From Ambrosia x helenae (lineage: Eukaryota; Streptophyta; Magnoliopsida; Asterales; Asteraceae): 64,000 bases of DNA. The notes under the pieces are model-generated. The model ran no database searches. It was not told where the DNA came from and saw only the letters and a list, made by a program, of their open reading frames with translations. Shown one piece after another: positions 12,170-25,984 of this stretch (its first letter is position 1; the number at the start of each line of letters is the position of its first letter). The stretch spans positions 59,970,033 to 60,034,032 of the forward strand of contig CM061228.1 in the NCBI GenBank assembly GCA_030844895.1, in the 5' to 3' direction. The position numbers and the translations under genes are program-made.

Positions 12170-13347
12170 TATATATCAATAAAAAATATACTAAAATATC
12201 ACCATCTATAAAACGGGAAATTATAGTTTTTATAGAAATCCATGAAAAACTTTTTTAACAAATGATAGAAATATAGTCACTGTTAGTAATATTTTAATAT
12301 ATGTAAACTAAATATTTACATATAACTCACTTAAGTTATTATAACCATCAATTTAAATTATTAACATGAATATTATCATTATGTTCAATGTCCTACTAAC
12401 AATTTTGATATGGAAACCTATTCTAAGTTCAAGTTATATAATATTTCATGAGTAGTCAAACGGATTTTAACAAACAACTGTCATAAAATTACAATTTTCA
12501 ACTAAAGAATGATGTCACCAGAATGTTAAAACAGACTTTGCGATAGTTAACATGTAATCAATATAATATCTAGGAAAACAACTATAAATTTAAGCTAGAA
12601 CAGTGTTTTCAAATTCATAATTACAAACAGTCTTCACAGCCCTAAATGTCTTTGATGACCACCGTACAAATGAAGGATCTAGATGGAAACATAACATATC
12701 ATTATAATGTTATTATTCTATATTAATAAAACAATTAAAACTATTGTTCTTACATATAATTTGAACTCTTTTATTGCTCTTATATATTTAAAAAATGAAC
12801 ATATATTTTATATCAATAAAAATTATACAAAAATATCATCATTTATAAAAGGTGTAATTATAGTTTTTATTGACTACTTATTATGTTTTAAATAAATAAT
12901 ATTTTCACAACAAACTTCTTTAAGAAATGGCATGAAATATACTAAATCTTTTATTGCATTTCAAGAAACTATAAAGTCGGAAGTTAGTTATCGAAATTTT
13001 AATTTATTTTTTATACAATGAAAGACAACTGCAAACACAACAATAATAATAAAATAATGTTTTTAATAAAGATACTTCAAAACCGTAATCATTTTAATAT
13101 ATTTTAAATAACATGAAATATAAATTTATATTAAATCAGTCTTTTCAAATTCATAATTACAAACAGCCCGCAGAGTCCTAAAAGGCTTTGATGAGCACTG
13201 TACAAACGAAGGATCTAGATGGAAATATAACTTAAATTTAAATATTATTATTTTATATTACTTATACAATTAAATGTATTGTTTTCACATATGAATTGAA
13301 GTCTTTTATTGTTCCTATGTATTTAAAAAATGAACATATACTTTATA
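12170..13347 (-). repeat. AT-rich dimeric satellite, block 2 continued
   Basis: Continuation of the inverted block after the transposon, with cores at 12671 (A) and 13207 (B). A gypsy 3' LTR on the minus strand follows at 13348. Confidence 0.88.
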
Positions 13348-16240
13348 TGTCACACCCTCAAATTTCCACGTGCAGGGTTTTACCGCGAGGCGCGTGACAC
13401 ACCAGGATCCAAGTCAACGGTCACAATAAACGACATCTATATGATAAGAAAACAACGTAAACTACCATGGAGTTTCAAAACCGTTCTAACACAGCGGAAG
13501 CAGAATGTATTATTACAACTTAAAAGTAAAACTCAAAGTCTGAAATGTTTAACAAAACATGCATATGATCCCTAGACGCCGTGAGACTCCGTGCGCCTAT
13601 ACTCAATGCTGCTACCTTAGCGACCTGAGAAAACATGCCAAAAAGACGTCAACATATAATGCTGGTGAGTTCACAGGTTTTAAGTTCGTAAATGTTTTTC
13701 ATGTTTAAAGCGATTCCTCATAAAGTGCCAAGTGTGCAAAAGTTCCAAGTAAATAACAAACGTTCGACTGTGTTGCTAAAACCATTACTGGCAAACGTTG
13801 CTCGAGTTGCTGCCCATGTGCAAGTGTCAAGTAGAGACAATATGCACCCGCCCCGCTCCCAGCCGTCGGATGGGGTTCGTCACGCCCAATAGATCTATCC
13901 ACATTTCCCCCGTTGTGCCCCGCACATTCATGGTTTCAATAGGGACTTAGGTTTCGTCGTATAGTAAATAAGTGCCAAGCGCCAAGTGCCAAATGCTATG
14001 TGTCAATGTTTAAAAGTGTGAAGTGCCAAACGTGTCATGTTTCTAAAAGTGTTATGTTTCCAAAAGTGGTAAGTTTCATAAGAGTTGCGTTTTCAAATCA
14101 TAAACGTTGCATTGTTAAAACGTATGGCATGCTTCTCCCCCGAGAGAAAAGAGTATAAAAGAGGGGACGTGAAACTCACCTTAGAGTGCGTCTTCTGATA
14201 ACTAGAATTCCAACACGTGTATGATAATCCCCACTAATGACAACCTATCAATGAGTTTACATAAGTGTGATGACTATTAACCCGAAGGCTAACTAGTCCC
14301 CGATTGTCCAGATCTTGACTACGTGTGTTAAAAAGTGTGTTTAAACGTTAACCGGACATCCCAGGCCAACCCGACATCCCGTTGGTGACCAATTACATCA
14401 ATTAGTCATGCACATAAGTTTAACACATAAGTTTCAAGCATAAAACACTTAGTTTGCATCAAAAATCTCATTCCGGACATCAGATGGTCGAATGTGGTTT
14501 TTCCCCTTTCCACGTTCGCCCGTTTGAGCCACGTTCGCCCGTTTGAGCCACGTTCGCCCGTTTTTCCCACGTTCGCCCGTTTTTCCCATGTTTTGTTCCA
14601 CGTTCGCCCGTTTGAGCCACGTTCGCCCGTTTTCCCACGTTCGCCCGTTTTCCCATGTTTTGTTCCACGTTCGCCCATTCGAACCAATTTTATTCCACGT
14701 TCGCCCGTTTTCATCAGCATTTTATAAAACGCACCAAAACGCATCTAAACGGTCCGAAAACATCACGAAACATCACCAATTACAGCAGTGAACTATCATT
14801 AACATATTCCTACAAAACCCTACCAATTTTCTCCCGAAATCCGTCCGTTTTACAAGTTACCTGAAATAGCAAATTATGGAGATGTCACATCAAACGCATG
14901 CAATCTTTACCCAATTAGGAAACTTTATGAAATCAATCAATAATCAACTTAATATACTCAGATTATCATGAACAATAAACCCCCAATCATATCCTTATCA
15001 CTATCATCATGAACAAGCCCTTGATCTAACCCAAAATCCCCAAAATGAACAAAACATCATCAATAATCAATTGTAACCTATCTCAATCCTAAATCATCAT
15101 CAATAACAGTCCTAGATCATTGTTATAACATCTATACAGCAATCAATCATCAAACAATACATAACACCACATAAAACACCATTAACACATGTTAATTTGT
15201 ATGAAAACTCATTGTTTATGAATAGGTTTTGTTTAGAAAGATATTAGGAAGGTTTTTATCCATGAAAAAATGTTTGAATCAGATCTGGACTCTTGGGGTT
15301 TAATGAAAACGAATTGAAATGCTTTAAAAATGATTTAGAATGAAGAACACACCTTAGATCTTTGTGTAGAAGATGTTTGTAGGTTAGATTATAGAAAACA
15401 AGGGCAAAAACTCCTTCCCCAATGTTTAAAGTTGCTAGAGAGTGTTTTGAGGTGTTTAGGGTTTGTGAAATGGTGAAAAATGACAAAGTGTGGTATTTAT
15501 ACTATGTCCACATTCGCCCCTTTTACCTGGGCGAATGTACCCTCCTTCGACCCTTTCACAGGGTCGAACGTACCCTGACTTGGTCGAATGAAATTCTTTC
15601 AATTCCATATCCCAGGTTCGCCCCTTTTACAAGGGTCGAACCAGGAGTATTGTCCAGGTTCGCCCATTCGATTGGTCGAACCAGGACTTACGTTTTTCTA
15701 CTTTTCCAATTTGTCGTGTTTAACGCATTTTAACGCACCCTAACAAACGAGCATGCAACCTTAGTCTATGTTTAACATATTTAAGCACGGATGATTATCT
15801 ACACATCATTTAAACACATCTAAGCATATAATCCACCATACGACAATTAGTCTACACATACACTTAATTAGTTTATGTAATTCACCAACAACGGGACTCG
15901 TATCGTGTGTGTGTGTGTGTGACTAACCCAATGATCTCCTGAATCATTGGACCCTGGACAATACGGACTGTGTTCCGACTCTACTGACCCCGTCAAGTAT
16001 GTTTAATAAACGTTTTTCGCTAAGGTAGACTTATGTGTTTATAAAATGTTGACCCAAACATGTCGGGTGTCACATCATCCCCCTGTTGAAAGAATTTTCG
16101 TCCCGAAAATTTCCCGAAGTCAAAGAGAACGAAACGATAAAAAGAAATTTTTTTCCCGGTCGTCACATCATCCCCCTGTTGAAAGGAATCTCGCCCCGAG
16201 ATTCACTCTTCAACAGTAATGAGTGTCAACCTAACCCAAG
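13348..16240 (-). mobile_element. Ty3/gypsy 3' LTR plus 73 bp of internal tail, 5'-truncated
   Basis: Read on the minus strand, a short internal tail (16240-16168) ends in a polypurine tract (AACAGGGGGATGA). The LTR then starts TGTGACGACC at 16167 and runs to GGGTGTGACA at 13348. A second polypurine tract and LTR-like start (TGTGACACCC) lie 92 bp into the LTR, at 16075. Motif arrays are at 15506-15690 (TTCGACC pairs) and 14485-14703 (tandem ACGTTCGCCCGTTT units), with a TATA box at 15494-15501. The body of the element is missing. Its outer flank is minus satellite and its inner flank is plus satellite, so the truncation coincides with an orientation switch. Confidence 0.85.
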
Positions 16241-16966
16241 TATAATTTTTATTGATATAAAATATATGTTCAATTTGTAAATATATAAGAGCAATAAAAG
16301 AGTTCAAATTATTTGTAAGAACAATAGTTTTAATTGTTTTATTAATATAGAATAATAACATTATAATGATATGTTATGTTTCCATCTAGATCCTTCGTTT
16401 GTACGGTGGTCATCAAAGACATTTAGGCTGTGAAGACTGTTTGTAATTATGAATTTGAAAACACTGTTCTAGTTTAAATTTATAGTTGTTTTCCTAGATA
16501 TTATATTGATTACAAGTTTACTATTGCAAAGTCTGTTTTAACATTCTGGTGACATCATTCTTTAGTTGAAAATTGTAATTTTATGACAGTTGTTTGTTAA
16601 AATCCGTTTGACTACTCATGAAATATTATATAACTTGAACTTAGAATAGGTTTCCATATCAAAATTGTTAGTAGGACATTGAACATAATGATAATATTCA
16701 TGTTAATAATTTAAACTGATGGTTATAATAACTTAAGTGAGTTATATGTAAATATTCAGTTTACATATATTAAAATATTACTAACAGTGACTATATTTCT
16801 ATCATTTGTTAAAAAAGTTTTTCATGGATTTCTATAAAAACTATAATTTCCCGTTTTATAGATGGTGATATTTTAGTAGATTTTTTATTGATATAAAGTA
16901 TATGTTCATTTTTTAAATACATAGGAACAATAAAAGACTTCAATTCATATGGGAAAACAATACATT
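16241..16966 (+). repeat. AT-rich dimeric satellite, block 3
   Basis: Plus-oriented satellite with an A-type core at 16385. It ends inside the phrase CAATACATTTAATTG, where the copia-like element is inserted. The phrase resumes at 52461, so this block and 52461-55904 were once continuous. Confidence 0.88.
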
Positions 16967-17471
16967 TGAGAATTCGTTTTAGGATCGTAATCAAGAAATG
17001 TGATCTCACGAATATCAACCGTAGGGTGCGGAATCCCCAACGATCGTGCAAAATGATTCAGAAATAAACGATAAAGATCATGATAAAAACAAATAACAAA
17101 TTACCGAGCAATTTCCATAACTTTAATCTTTGAATTAGATCAAATCAAGATGTTTACAACTGAAATCTTAGACCTAATACAGAGAAAAACACACATACAC
17201 ACTCTAGGGAAAAGGCTCAAATGATAACCAACTCTCCAAAATAACTAAGTTTCCCTATATATAGGCTTTCCACATTCGCCCCTTTCATATGGTCGAATGA
17301 AGCCTTCTCCTATCAACTAATGCACATTCGACCCAAGAAAACCTACATTCGACCTTTAAACTGGTCGAATGTATCTTCCAGTTAAAGTCTTGGTCGTTTT
17401 CTGATTATCTAAACCTCCGACATTCAGTACTGGATCACTAGCTAGGGACATACATGAATAATGCACTTACA
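16967..17471 (-). repeat. 3' LTR of the copia-like element
   Basis: 505 bp. On the minus strand, paired TTCGACC/GGTCGAA motifs (about 17275-17370) precede a TATATATA box at 17256-17263. The partner LTR at 51916-52460 is 545 bp. About 40 bp of that difference is one extra motif-containing repeat near 52220-52260. Confidence 0.82.
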
Positions 17472-19433
17472 ATCTCCCCCTTGGACCTAGCTAGTGATGT
17501 ACCAAATAAGAAAGTTATCAATTCTTCAAGTCTTGATCTCATCATCTTGAATGACTTGAAAACTTTCCGTCTTCATGCACGTTTGTGTCGAGGTTCCTGT
17601 CTATCTCTCCAGTAAGCTTCGAAATCTTAGACAGACTCAAGAAATCTTGGCTTTATCATTTGTTGGTCCAGAGATGAAAACATACATCAAATCTTGAATT
17701 CTTAAATCTTCAATCATTTCTTTAACAACCTCTTACTAGCTTCTGTTGTTCTGGTGATCTTGATGTTCAGGTTTAGGTCTTGTTCGGTTACACACTTTGT
17801 CGATGAATCTTGTGTAGTGCACCTGTTGTGTTTGATTCTGCAGAAAAATTTACTAAAAACTTCACAAACTACAACCAGCGTTAAACACGACAAAAATCTC
17901 GGAAGTACTCTTCACATTCCTTTTGACCCTCAATAGTTCTCCCCCTGAACTATTTAACATTTTTAATATGCACCAGAAACTTGAAAATCTGTAGTCTTTT
18001 TCAACTTTTATGTATCTGAGCATTCACATTAAGTATCCCATCATCGGTTATCGAAAATAAAGTAGAAACAAAATATTTTGATTTTTCAAATTTTATGCTA
18101 AAACACACCAAAAATCTTTTTGAATTTTCAAATGGAATTGCATAAAAGTAAACTGAACATATTTTTGTGAATTTTCTGGTAAGAGGATCATATCAGTATT
18201 GAAACAGTCAGTCAAAACTCTTTTTGATCAAGTTTCTGTTTTTGACATTGAGCATCCTACAACCATTACCAGTATGTTTGTCCACTTAAACTCAAAATCA
18301 TTATTCATTGTTCAGCACTTCAGATACATTATGGTAATATTAAATACTGAAAAATCTATGGTCCCCGCACACGTGACACATTCCCGTATCAAGAATTGCA
18401 CAAAGTTTCATCGTAACGTGTGATTATATTGTAGTTATCTGATAGTTACAAGGTATGAGGCACAGCGGTGACAGGTCAGCAAATTAATGCTTCAAAGCGA
18501 CTTATGCACTCAACCAGGGGGAGGACTAATATCATACATGATTTTCATCATAGTACTGATATGATGTATTAGATAATCTTTGATTATCATCACACATGTT
18601 AAGTTCCTCATTTAGTAACTTAAGGATTTGTTGTTAAAGATCTTTTATTAAGATACCCTGACTGATCTAGGTCCGTAAATCAATACGACAAAAGATCAGT
18701 TAGGCTATCCCCATATAACTTTCAATATAACGACCCGAAACCTCCGATTTTGGCAATCTATCAAATGAAATTTCGGTACTAAGACCATATGCCAACAAAA
18801 CGTTTATCCACATAATTACCAGTTAATGTTTTTATGTTTACATCACCATGCTGAACTTTAAACTTTGATTTCAAGCCTACCAATATATAATTGTAGTGGC
18901 TACTCAATGTTTATCAATACATTTTGTTTTCAGAGTACTCTGACAGTCCACTAATGTACTATCATCTCCTCTTTTTCTCTAGGAAAACTCATTTTTGATT
19001 TTCTAATTTTTTAATTTTGATTTTTCTGAAATTTTCTCCCCCTAAAAATCTAAAAATAAGCATATTTTTGGATTTTTAAACTTTTGAAGAAAAACAAATA
19101 AAACGATATCCGATGAGGTTTACTCATTGAGTTTCAAAAATCATTTTCCACTCAGATTACATTACTCACAAAGATCTTTCAAATTAATAAAATCATTAAC
19201 AAAGATAAGAGAGTTTAGAATAAGCCGTTTTGTCGCATCTGTTGTAGAAATCCAAAACCTGAAACAGACAACAAACACTCTCCTCTCTGTTGAAATCATG
19301 TTTTCCTTTTTTCAATATCTCTTCTTTTGACCTTCACCTCTCCAATAAATAGCTTGTATACAGATGCTCCACTATCAACTATTAAAAATAGCTAATAGGT
19401 ATGTCTGAAACAATCTGCACACTTGTTAAACAA
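17472..19433 (-). other. Non-coding 3' region of the copia-like element
   Basis: About 2 kb between the gag stop and the 3' LTR, ending in the polypurine tract (17473-17483, read on the minus strand). There is no long ORF and no protease, integrase or RT motif. Short ORFs on both strands look incidental. In an autonomous element this interval would be expected to contain pol. Confidence 0.6.
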
Positions 19434-21206
19434 CTAGCACGAGAGAGGCACCCATCCCTTCACAATGATGGGTCGTCCAAGGTCATCAATCCTCGGAACA
19501 TCAATCCATTCTCCTTTTGAAAAATCAATTGGTTTTTCAATGGATTGATTTGAAATAGAAATTGCTATTGATTTAGAAAGTGATTTGGGTTTCCAACCAC
19601 GTTCAGAATTTATTTTAGACTTTGTTGAAATCGTTTTGATTGTTGACTTTTTAGATTTCTTATCTAAAACCTGCTTCTAAACTTTGTTTGGAACCTTCTC
19701 AGACTTAACTGATAAAGGTCCAGGTTTAGAGTTATTCTTAGGCTTAGCCTTAGAACTCCCCCTTACCTTAGCAACCCGTTCACTATCTACATTTTTGTTC
19801 AAGGCAATCTTGTTACGATTGTCATACACAACCTGATTCCCCTTTTGTTTCTTGATTGATTTTGGGGATACAGACTTTTTGACATTGCCTGAATTTTTAG
19901 CAAATTTCACTTCGGTCTTTTTCTGTTTAACATACGGACATGAAGCAACTAAATGCCCACACTCTCCGCAGTTATAACAAGACCTATATTCCACAAAATC
20001 ACATGCATACCCTTCATCCCAATACCAGTAGGGACAATGAGCAGCAATATGACCAACTTCACCACATTCAAAACAGCTTCTCCATTCAACATAACCATGA
20101 GAATACTGTGGTGAGTTGTTTCTCCAATAACCATCAAATTGAGAGTGACTTTGAGAATCATAAAAGTCATGTGTTGTAGATGAAAAACTTTTTGAACTCT
20201 TATGATAAGAGTTTTTCATCTGATCATTGCCTTTCGATTTGTTTGGTTTTGGTCCTTTTGTCTTTTGATTTTTCTTTTTGTTCCCAGACCGATCCATTTT
20301 ATTTTCATGTTGGTTAGGACCGAGTTCAAAATGTAAATGATCAAATTGATTTCTAAATTGAGTTATCAAACCATTATTATCGACAAAAATACATTTAAGT
20401 AAAGATTGTTCGCTATTATCAATTGGAAAATCTTTGTTGAAAATCAATTTGTCCTGTCCTACAAACATATAGGATCCTTCAATTCCTTCAGGAAACTTGA
20501 ATATGGATTTTTCTTCAGATTCAGTTTCTGAAGGGACAACCACATTTTCATTTTTCACTTAAAGTTTTGATTTCACCCCAGAATTAGGATCAACAACACA
20601 AGGTGTTGTGATTTCCAACTCTGATGTGGAATTATTCTTTGAAATGGTGTTATGAAGTTCTGAAATCTCTTTCTTAAAAGATTCAATTTTATTCATAAAA
20701 TTTCTTCCATTATTTGTCAAAATTTTATTTTCAATTTGAAATCTTTCAAGTTTATTTGTTAAGTTCTGTTTGTCCTCAAGAACTTTCAGCACTTCATTTT
20801 TCAATTTGACACAATCAGAACAATTAGCACATTCAGATTTTGAATTTACCTCATCATCTGAATTATTACCATTCTCAGAACCATTTTCAGAATTTACCTC
20901 AACATTTGATGCATCACTTCCTCTTGATTCACTCTGTTCTGAACTCGTATCAGAACTCAAATCACTCTCTGACAATTCACTTGAATCATCATTCCCCACT
21001 TGTTTTACAAGACACACAACATTATTTTTAACACTTTCTATTTTAACACACTCATTCACAATAACCATTTTATCAGTTGGTTGCACAGCTGGTCGTGTAA
21101 CAGATTGTTGAATCTTAGATGCAACAACTTGTTCCCATGTTAACTTTTGTTGCATTGCAGCTTTTATCGGATCATCAGTTCTTGACATAGCCAAGTAATT
21201 CATCAT
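19434..21206 (-). pseudogene. gag of the copia-like element, two in-frame stops
   Basis: One reading frame of about 590 codons on the minus strand, opening MMNYLAMSRTDD. It has an acidic serine-rich stretch, a predicted coiled coil (…LEDKQNLTNKLERFQIENK), then a basic region with two CCHC zinc knuckles (CFECGEVGHIAAHC and CYNCGECGHLVASC). The frame is interrupted by TAA at 20559-20561 and TAG at 19677-19679. It stays open on both sides of each and ends at a TAG at 19434-19436. The Gag family is recognised by the knuckles and coiled coil. The usual capsid N-terminal domain is not evident, so the protein may be shortened. Recent inactivation or stop readthrough are both possible. Confidence 0.75.
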
Positions 21207-21350
21207 TTTTCAACAAAAATTATTTCAAAAATTTTCTAAAAACAGGCTTAGTTTTCGAAATTTTTTACACCTTAAAATTTGAAAAAATATTATCCGACTA
21301 TTCGTAGGTTCGAATGTGGAAGTAACAAGTCTTATTCAACCTTTTACAAG
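21207..21350 (-). other. Leader of the copia-like element adjoining gag
   Basis: Untranslated leader directly upstream (minus strand) of gag. It is split from its other half (51291-51915) by the gypsy insertion, and the insertion duplicated ACAAG (21346-21350). Confidence 0.75.
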
Positions 21351-22424
21351 TGTGACACCCGGCATATTTGGCTTAAACATTTTAGTAACATCTAAGTCTA
21401 CCTTAGCGGGAAACATTTATAAACGGACTTAACTGGGTTAGTTGAGTCGGGTCAAGTTAAGATTGTCCAGGGTTCAATGATCTGGAGGATCATTGGGAGT
21501 CATTTTGGGTATACACTAGTACCGGGTTCCGTTGTTGGTGACATTACATGAACTAATTAAGTATATGTGTAGATTATGGGTCGTGTGGTGGATTATATAC
21601 ATAGATGTGTTTAAATGATGTGTAAATGATTATCCGTGCCTAAATATGTTAAATATAGACTAAGGTTGCATGCTCATATGTTAAGGTATGTTAGAATGCG
21701 TTAAACACGACAAACTGGAAAACTAGTTAAACATGAGTTCTGGCTGGACCACTTCAAGTGGTCGAAGGAGAACTTTTGTGTTGGTTCGACCCTTTGTAAA
21801 TGGGCGAACCTGAGATGTGGAATTGAAAGAATTCCCTTCGACCAGGACAGGGCTCATTCGACCCTGTGGAAGGGTCGAAGGAGGCTACCTTCAACCACTT
21901 ACAGGGGGCGAAGGAGGATCAGTATAAATACCAAACTTTGTCATTTTTCACTATTTCACAAACCCTAACCGTCTCAAAACACTCTCAAATGATTTTAATC
22001 ACTAAAGAAGGAGTTTTTGCTCTTCTTTTGCATAATCTAACCTATCTACAACATCTAAACAAGAATCCAAGGTGTGTTCTTGATCCTAAATCCTTTTTAA
22101 AGCATTTTAATTCGTTTTCATCTAACCCTAATTGTCCGGATTTGTTCTAAGGGTGTTTTCATGATTAAAAACCTTTTAAACATCTTTCTAAATCAAAACC
22201 TTATCATTTAAACATAGGTCTTCATGATGATAAACATATGTAAATTGTGTATTATGTGGTGTTATGTGTTGTTCAATGATTTGTTGTTGTATCTATGATA
22301 GAAACATGATATAGGATTGTTATTGATGCTAGTTTATTATTGTTTAGGGTTAAAGAGGGATAGATGGTGATATTATGGGTATTTGGGGGTTTAAACAAAT
22401 CTAGACTTGATGCATGATATTTAT
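21351..22424 (+). repeat. 5' LTR, first part
   Basis: Starts TGTGACACCC. The U3 motif CTACCTTAGCGG is at 21398-21409, the TTCGACC array at 21742-21920 and the TATA box at 21923-21930. It breaks after GATGCATGATATTTAT, where the nested element begins. Relative to the 3' LTR about 220 bp are missing at the break. The 3' LTR lacks an 80-bp piece (after AATTAAGTAT) that is present here. Confidence 0.88.
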
Positions 22425-25015
22425 TGTAACATCGCGTATTTTTTTCCCAATTATTAAACTTTTTGTACAAGACTAACCATGTCTAAATTTTATTTATTTC
22501 AAAACATTTTAATAATAATAAAAATAAAAATAAAAATAAAAATAATAGTAATAATAATAACTACATGATTTTGGTTTATGATTAACAAGAGTTTTGGGAT
22601 GAGACAAAACCTTCCATAATAAAACCTTCCATAGTAACCCCTAATCAACCGTAATCAAATTCACAACCACAGATTTAATGCTCGGTCAACATTCTTCATT
22701 TTCAAAACAAATGAAAAGGTTATAAGTTGTTAATTACTACAAGTATGATAAATTTCTTTTTTTTTTCTTTTTCGTGACCTACCATTCCAAAAGAAAAGCC
22801 AATTATTTCTTTTAATGAGCACAAACAATAACACTGACAAAATGCTAAACTTTTGTATGCAACTGTTGACCATATCCCAAATTCGCTTCCTTCCTTTGAC
22901 TCATTTTGCAGCTACCACAATCAATCACATATTTAATATTTTCCATACCTCCTACCGTGATGTACGCGATCTTTTAAAACAATAATAATTTTGCTTCCTA
23001 TTTCATCTTCAATTATAGTCAAAAGTTTAGAAAATTTCTAAATATCAAAACCGCGTTTATTTAAACCCATGAAACAAACATTCCCCTACTCATTTTTAAC
23101 CATAATCGACATCTCTCCTTCACACTCCGTCTACATTTCTTCCCCTTTCTTGCAACTCCGGTGAACAAACCGACACCGACGACGAACGACACCCTCCTAA
23201 TCTCAACTGGCTCACAAAATGATCTCCGAACTGCCTACAGATCTAATCAAACAATCTTAGACCAGGTTCTGAATTAATGCCGGTCCAAATACCTTGCATC
23301 ACCATAACCGCCACCGTTTGCCGCCCAAGCCATCTCTAATTAATCACACATCATCAACCTGAAAACATTCCCGACACTATCCGCATCCTACCTCTTCCGC
23401 ACCTACAACGGTCATCGTTGTCTTGTTATATACGGCGACGCAAAACCCAACCATACCAGTCAACCCTTGTCACCAACCACCGCATCACCTCTATTCCGTC
23501 TAAAACCTCTGGTCCTATCACCACCAGCATACCCCGCTATTGTCGTGTTTCGGTTACCGCAATGCCACCGCCTAACCACGAGATTTCTATTGGTTTTTCG
23601 ATTTCTTCACGTTCGGCGACCAAGGTATTTTAATAACCATCCTTCAAAATTAAAAATTAGATATCCGAAATTTGGTTGGTTTCGATAACTTTGGCGACAA
23701 TGGACCTATTATGATGTTTTTTTTTTTTTTTTGTATTTGATAATTTGAATATGAGTCCATTATGGTTCTTACCTGTTTGGCTCATGTATGGTAAACTAAT
23801 AATAATAACAATATTAATATTAATAATAATGAAATAAAAGAAAAATCAAACCTCGTAGACTTTGGATAGAACCCATTCTTTTCTTTTGCACTTATGACAA
23901 TGGTGATCTTCTTGTTAGATGAGTTCACGGATAATCTACTAAGGTTTTATTCATTACGCACTTTCACAGTTTATATTTTATCTAAATTGGATGGATAGCT
24001 TCAAGCCACTTTTGAAGCATGTTTAGACATAATATGTTTTTCAAATAAGTTGGTAATAAAACATTATGTATTTTACACGGCATTTTTATAATTATAGTGT
24101 CATTGTGCTAATAAATTTGTGGGTTCAAAACATTGTTTTATTTATGACGAAATGGATATGATTATATATATACAGTACAACTTTTAATTCATTTTCACTT
24201 TTATTTAAAAAAAAAAGATAAGTCTGTGTCGCCAAGAAATCGATTAATCAACAAATCATATAGCGAGTTATGTTAGTAAAAATTTTAATGACGAACATAT
24301 AGGTTCAAGCAATAATTCTTTGATTCTCATCAGTTTCTTGCAAGTTCACCACCACAATCAAGGTGAGTTTACGTAACCATGTTTTTGCAATTCTTTATAC
24401 TTGCAACATTATACTTAAGCAATTCTACATACATGTCTAGTTGTAAACTTTAATGCCTCATGAATTAGACAACAACAGTTTCAACGAGTTTCAACGAGTT
24501 TCAACATTACATAATCATTAGCTATGGCCAAGCCGGCGATACTCAATAATAGATCTATTGGATTGACAATCCCACCCGGATACGTGTACCTCCTACATAG
24601 GTAGCGTGGGTGATTGTTATCGTTCCAACATATTATTAAGGTGAACCGTGGATGACGGGATGGACCTAAACTAGTTGGAGGTTTGATTATGTCGATTCAA
24701 CATATCATGTTTACTCATGTAGACTTAAACTTACGATAGACATATGAATTGCTAAACTTTTATACTAAAACTATTTGCTTGACATGGCTTATGTATTCTC
24801 ACCAACTTCTAGTTGACCCCCCCCCCCCCATTTTTCCAAACTCAACAGGTAATACTGATGCTTGAAGTCTAGAGCTAGCATGAGGAGTTATTTGAAGCTT
24901 TGCTTGATTATTTGATGTAGACTTTAATGTAATTCAATATTGTAATGAAATAAAGGATTATTTAAACTTGTGTACTACCATGAGCTACTGAACAATCATT
25001 CATACGTGGCACCTC
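22425..25015 (+). repeat. 5' LTR of the LARD-like element, main part
   Basis: It aligns almost base for base with 29929-32160. The 3' copy lacks about 365 bp (equivalent to 24389-24754), lost between short direct repeats ending TTGC. A 118-aa ORF in the 3' copy (30782-31138) is not open at the same length in this copy, so it is not treated as a gene. Confidence 0.85.
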
Positions 25016-25034
25016 TGTGACATCCGTCACTTTT

Positions 25035-25095
<61 letters not shown>

Positions 25096-25309
25096 TTCAG
25101 ATTATAGTTATATGTTAGTCTTTTTTTTTTTTTTTTTTTACCAAACAAACTAAACCAACCCAACACCAAACCAAATCATAACAAACCCAAACCACAACCA
25201 AACCATAGCCCAGACAACAGGCCCAAAAGCAGATCAGGCCCATCACCCTAGTCCAGCCCAACTGAAGCCATCCCCCCTTGTCTGTTTTAAAAAAAAAAAA
25301 GAGTTAAAC

Positions 25310-25390
25310 CTTGTCTCTGCCCGGACTCGAACCGGAGCCGGCCGGGTCACAACACACATACACGCACACCACTAGCCAAGGCCTCTTTTC
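25310..25390 (-). repeat. tRNA-like (SINE-head) segment, minus strand
   Basis: Read on the minus strand, TTGGCTAGTGGTG resembles a Pol III A box (25367-25378). About 35 bp later GGTTCGAGTCC matches a B box (25323-25333). A short T-run follows some 20 bp after it. It could be a tRNA-derived SINE remnant carried in the LTR. It does not fold as a complete tRNA by eye. Confidence 0.45.
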
Positions 25391-25984
25391 TGATTTAATT
25401 TCAGCATAAAATAAATATAAACCCACCTTGGCAGCTCCTTTCCACTCCTTTGCTGCTGCTGTTACGCGAGCTGTACACCCCACCCTAGCAAATTTTCAAA
25501 CTTCAACCTTTGACCAAGCAATTAACATAAATTGGATGATTAAAATAGAATTAACTAATTATGTGTCGTGATTGATTAATGCCGCGTCCATTTCCGATTA
25601 ATCCTCCCTAATTTAAACGAATTTTACTCTTTACTAAAACTCCATGGTCAAAGATTGAAGTTTCCAATTACACAACTACACTATAAATTCGTACCTTGTA
25701 ATGATTCTGAATGTACCGAAAAATCTAACCCTACCTTCAAAACTCTCTTTCATTCACTCTAGATCGTGTATTCGTCGAATTTTGACTTTTTCGTTGACCG
25801 AGCTTTCATCTTTGTTTCTGACCCGAAGGTATCATTTTATCCCTTGATTTTGTTCATCGGTTATACCCAAGAAATAACCCCATGATTCCTGGGATTATTG
25901 CTTGGTAATTCGTTTAATTGGATAACTAGGGTTCGTCTTAATCGTTTTGGGGAAGATGACATTGTGCAATAATCATACTTATTT

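Noticed and set aside
14406..14791. Overlapping ORFs on both strands of 70-110 aa
   Set aside because: Produced by the tandem ACGTTCGCCCGTTT array of an LTR.
17472..19433. Possible pol remnant in the copia-like element
   Set aside because: No protease, integrase or RT motif seen in any frame; treated as non-coding.
25037..25086. TAA microsatellite as a functional element
   Set aside because: Simple repeat inside a solo LTR; nothing indicates function.
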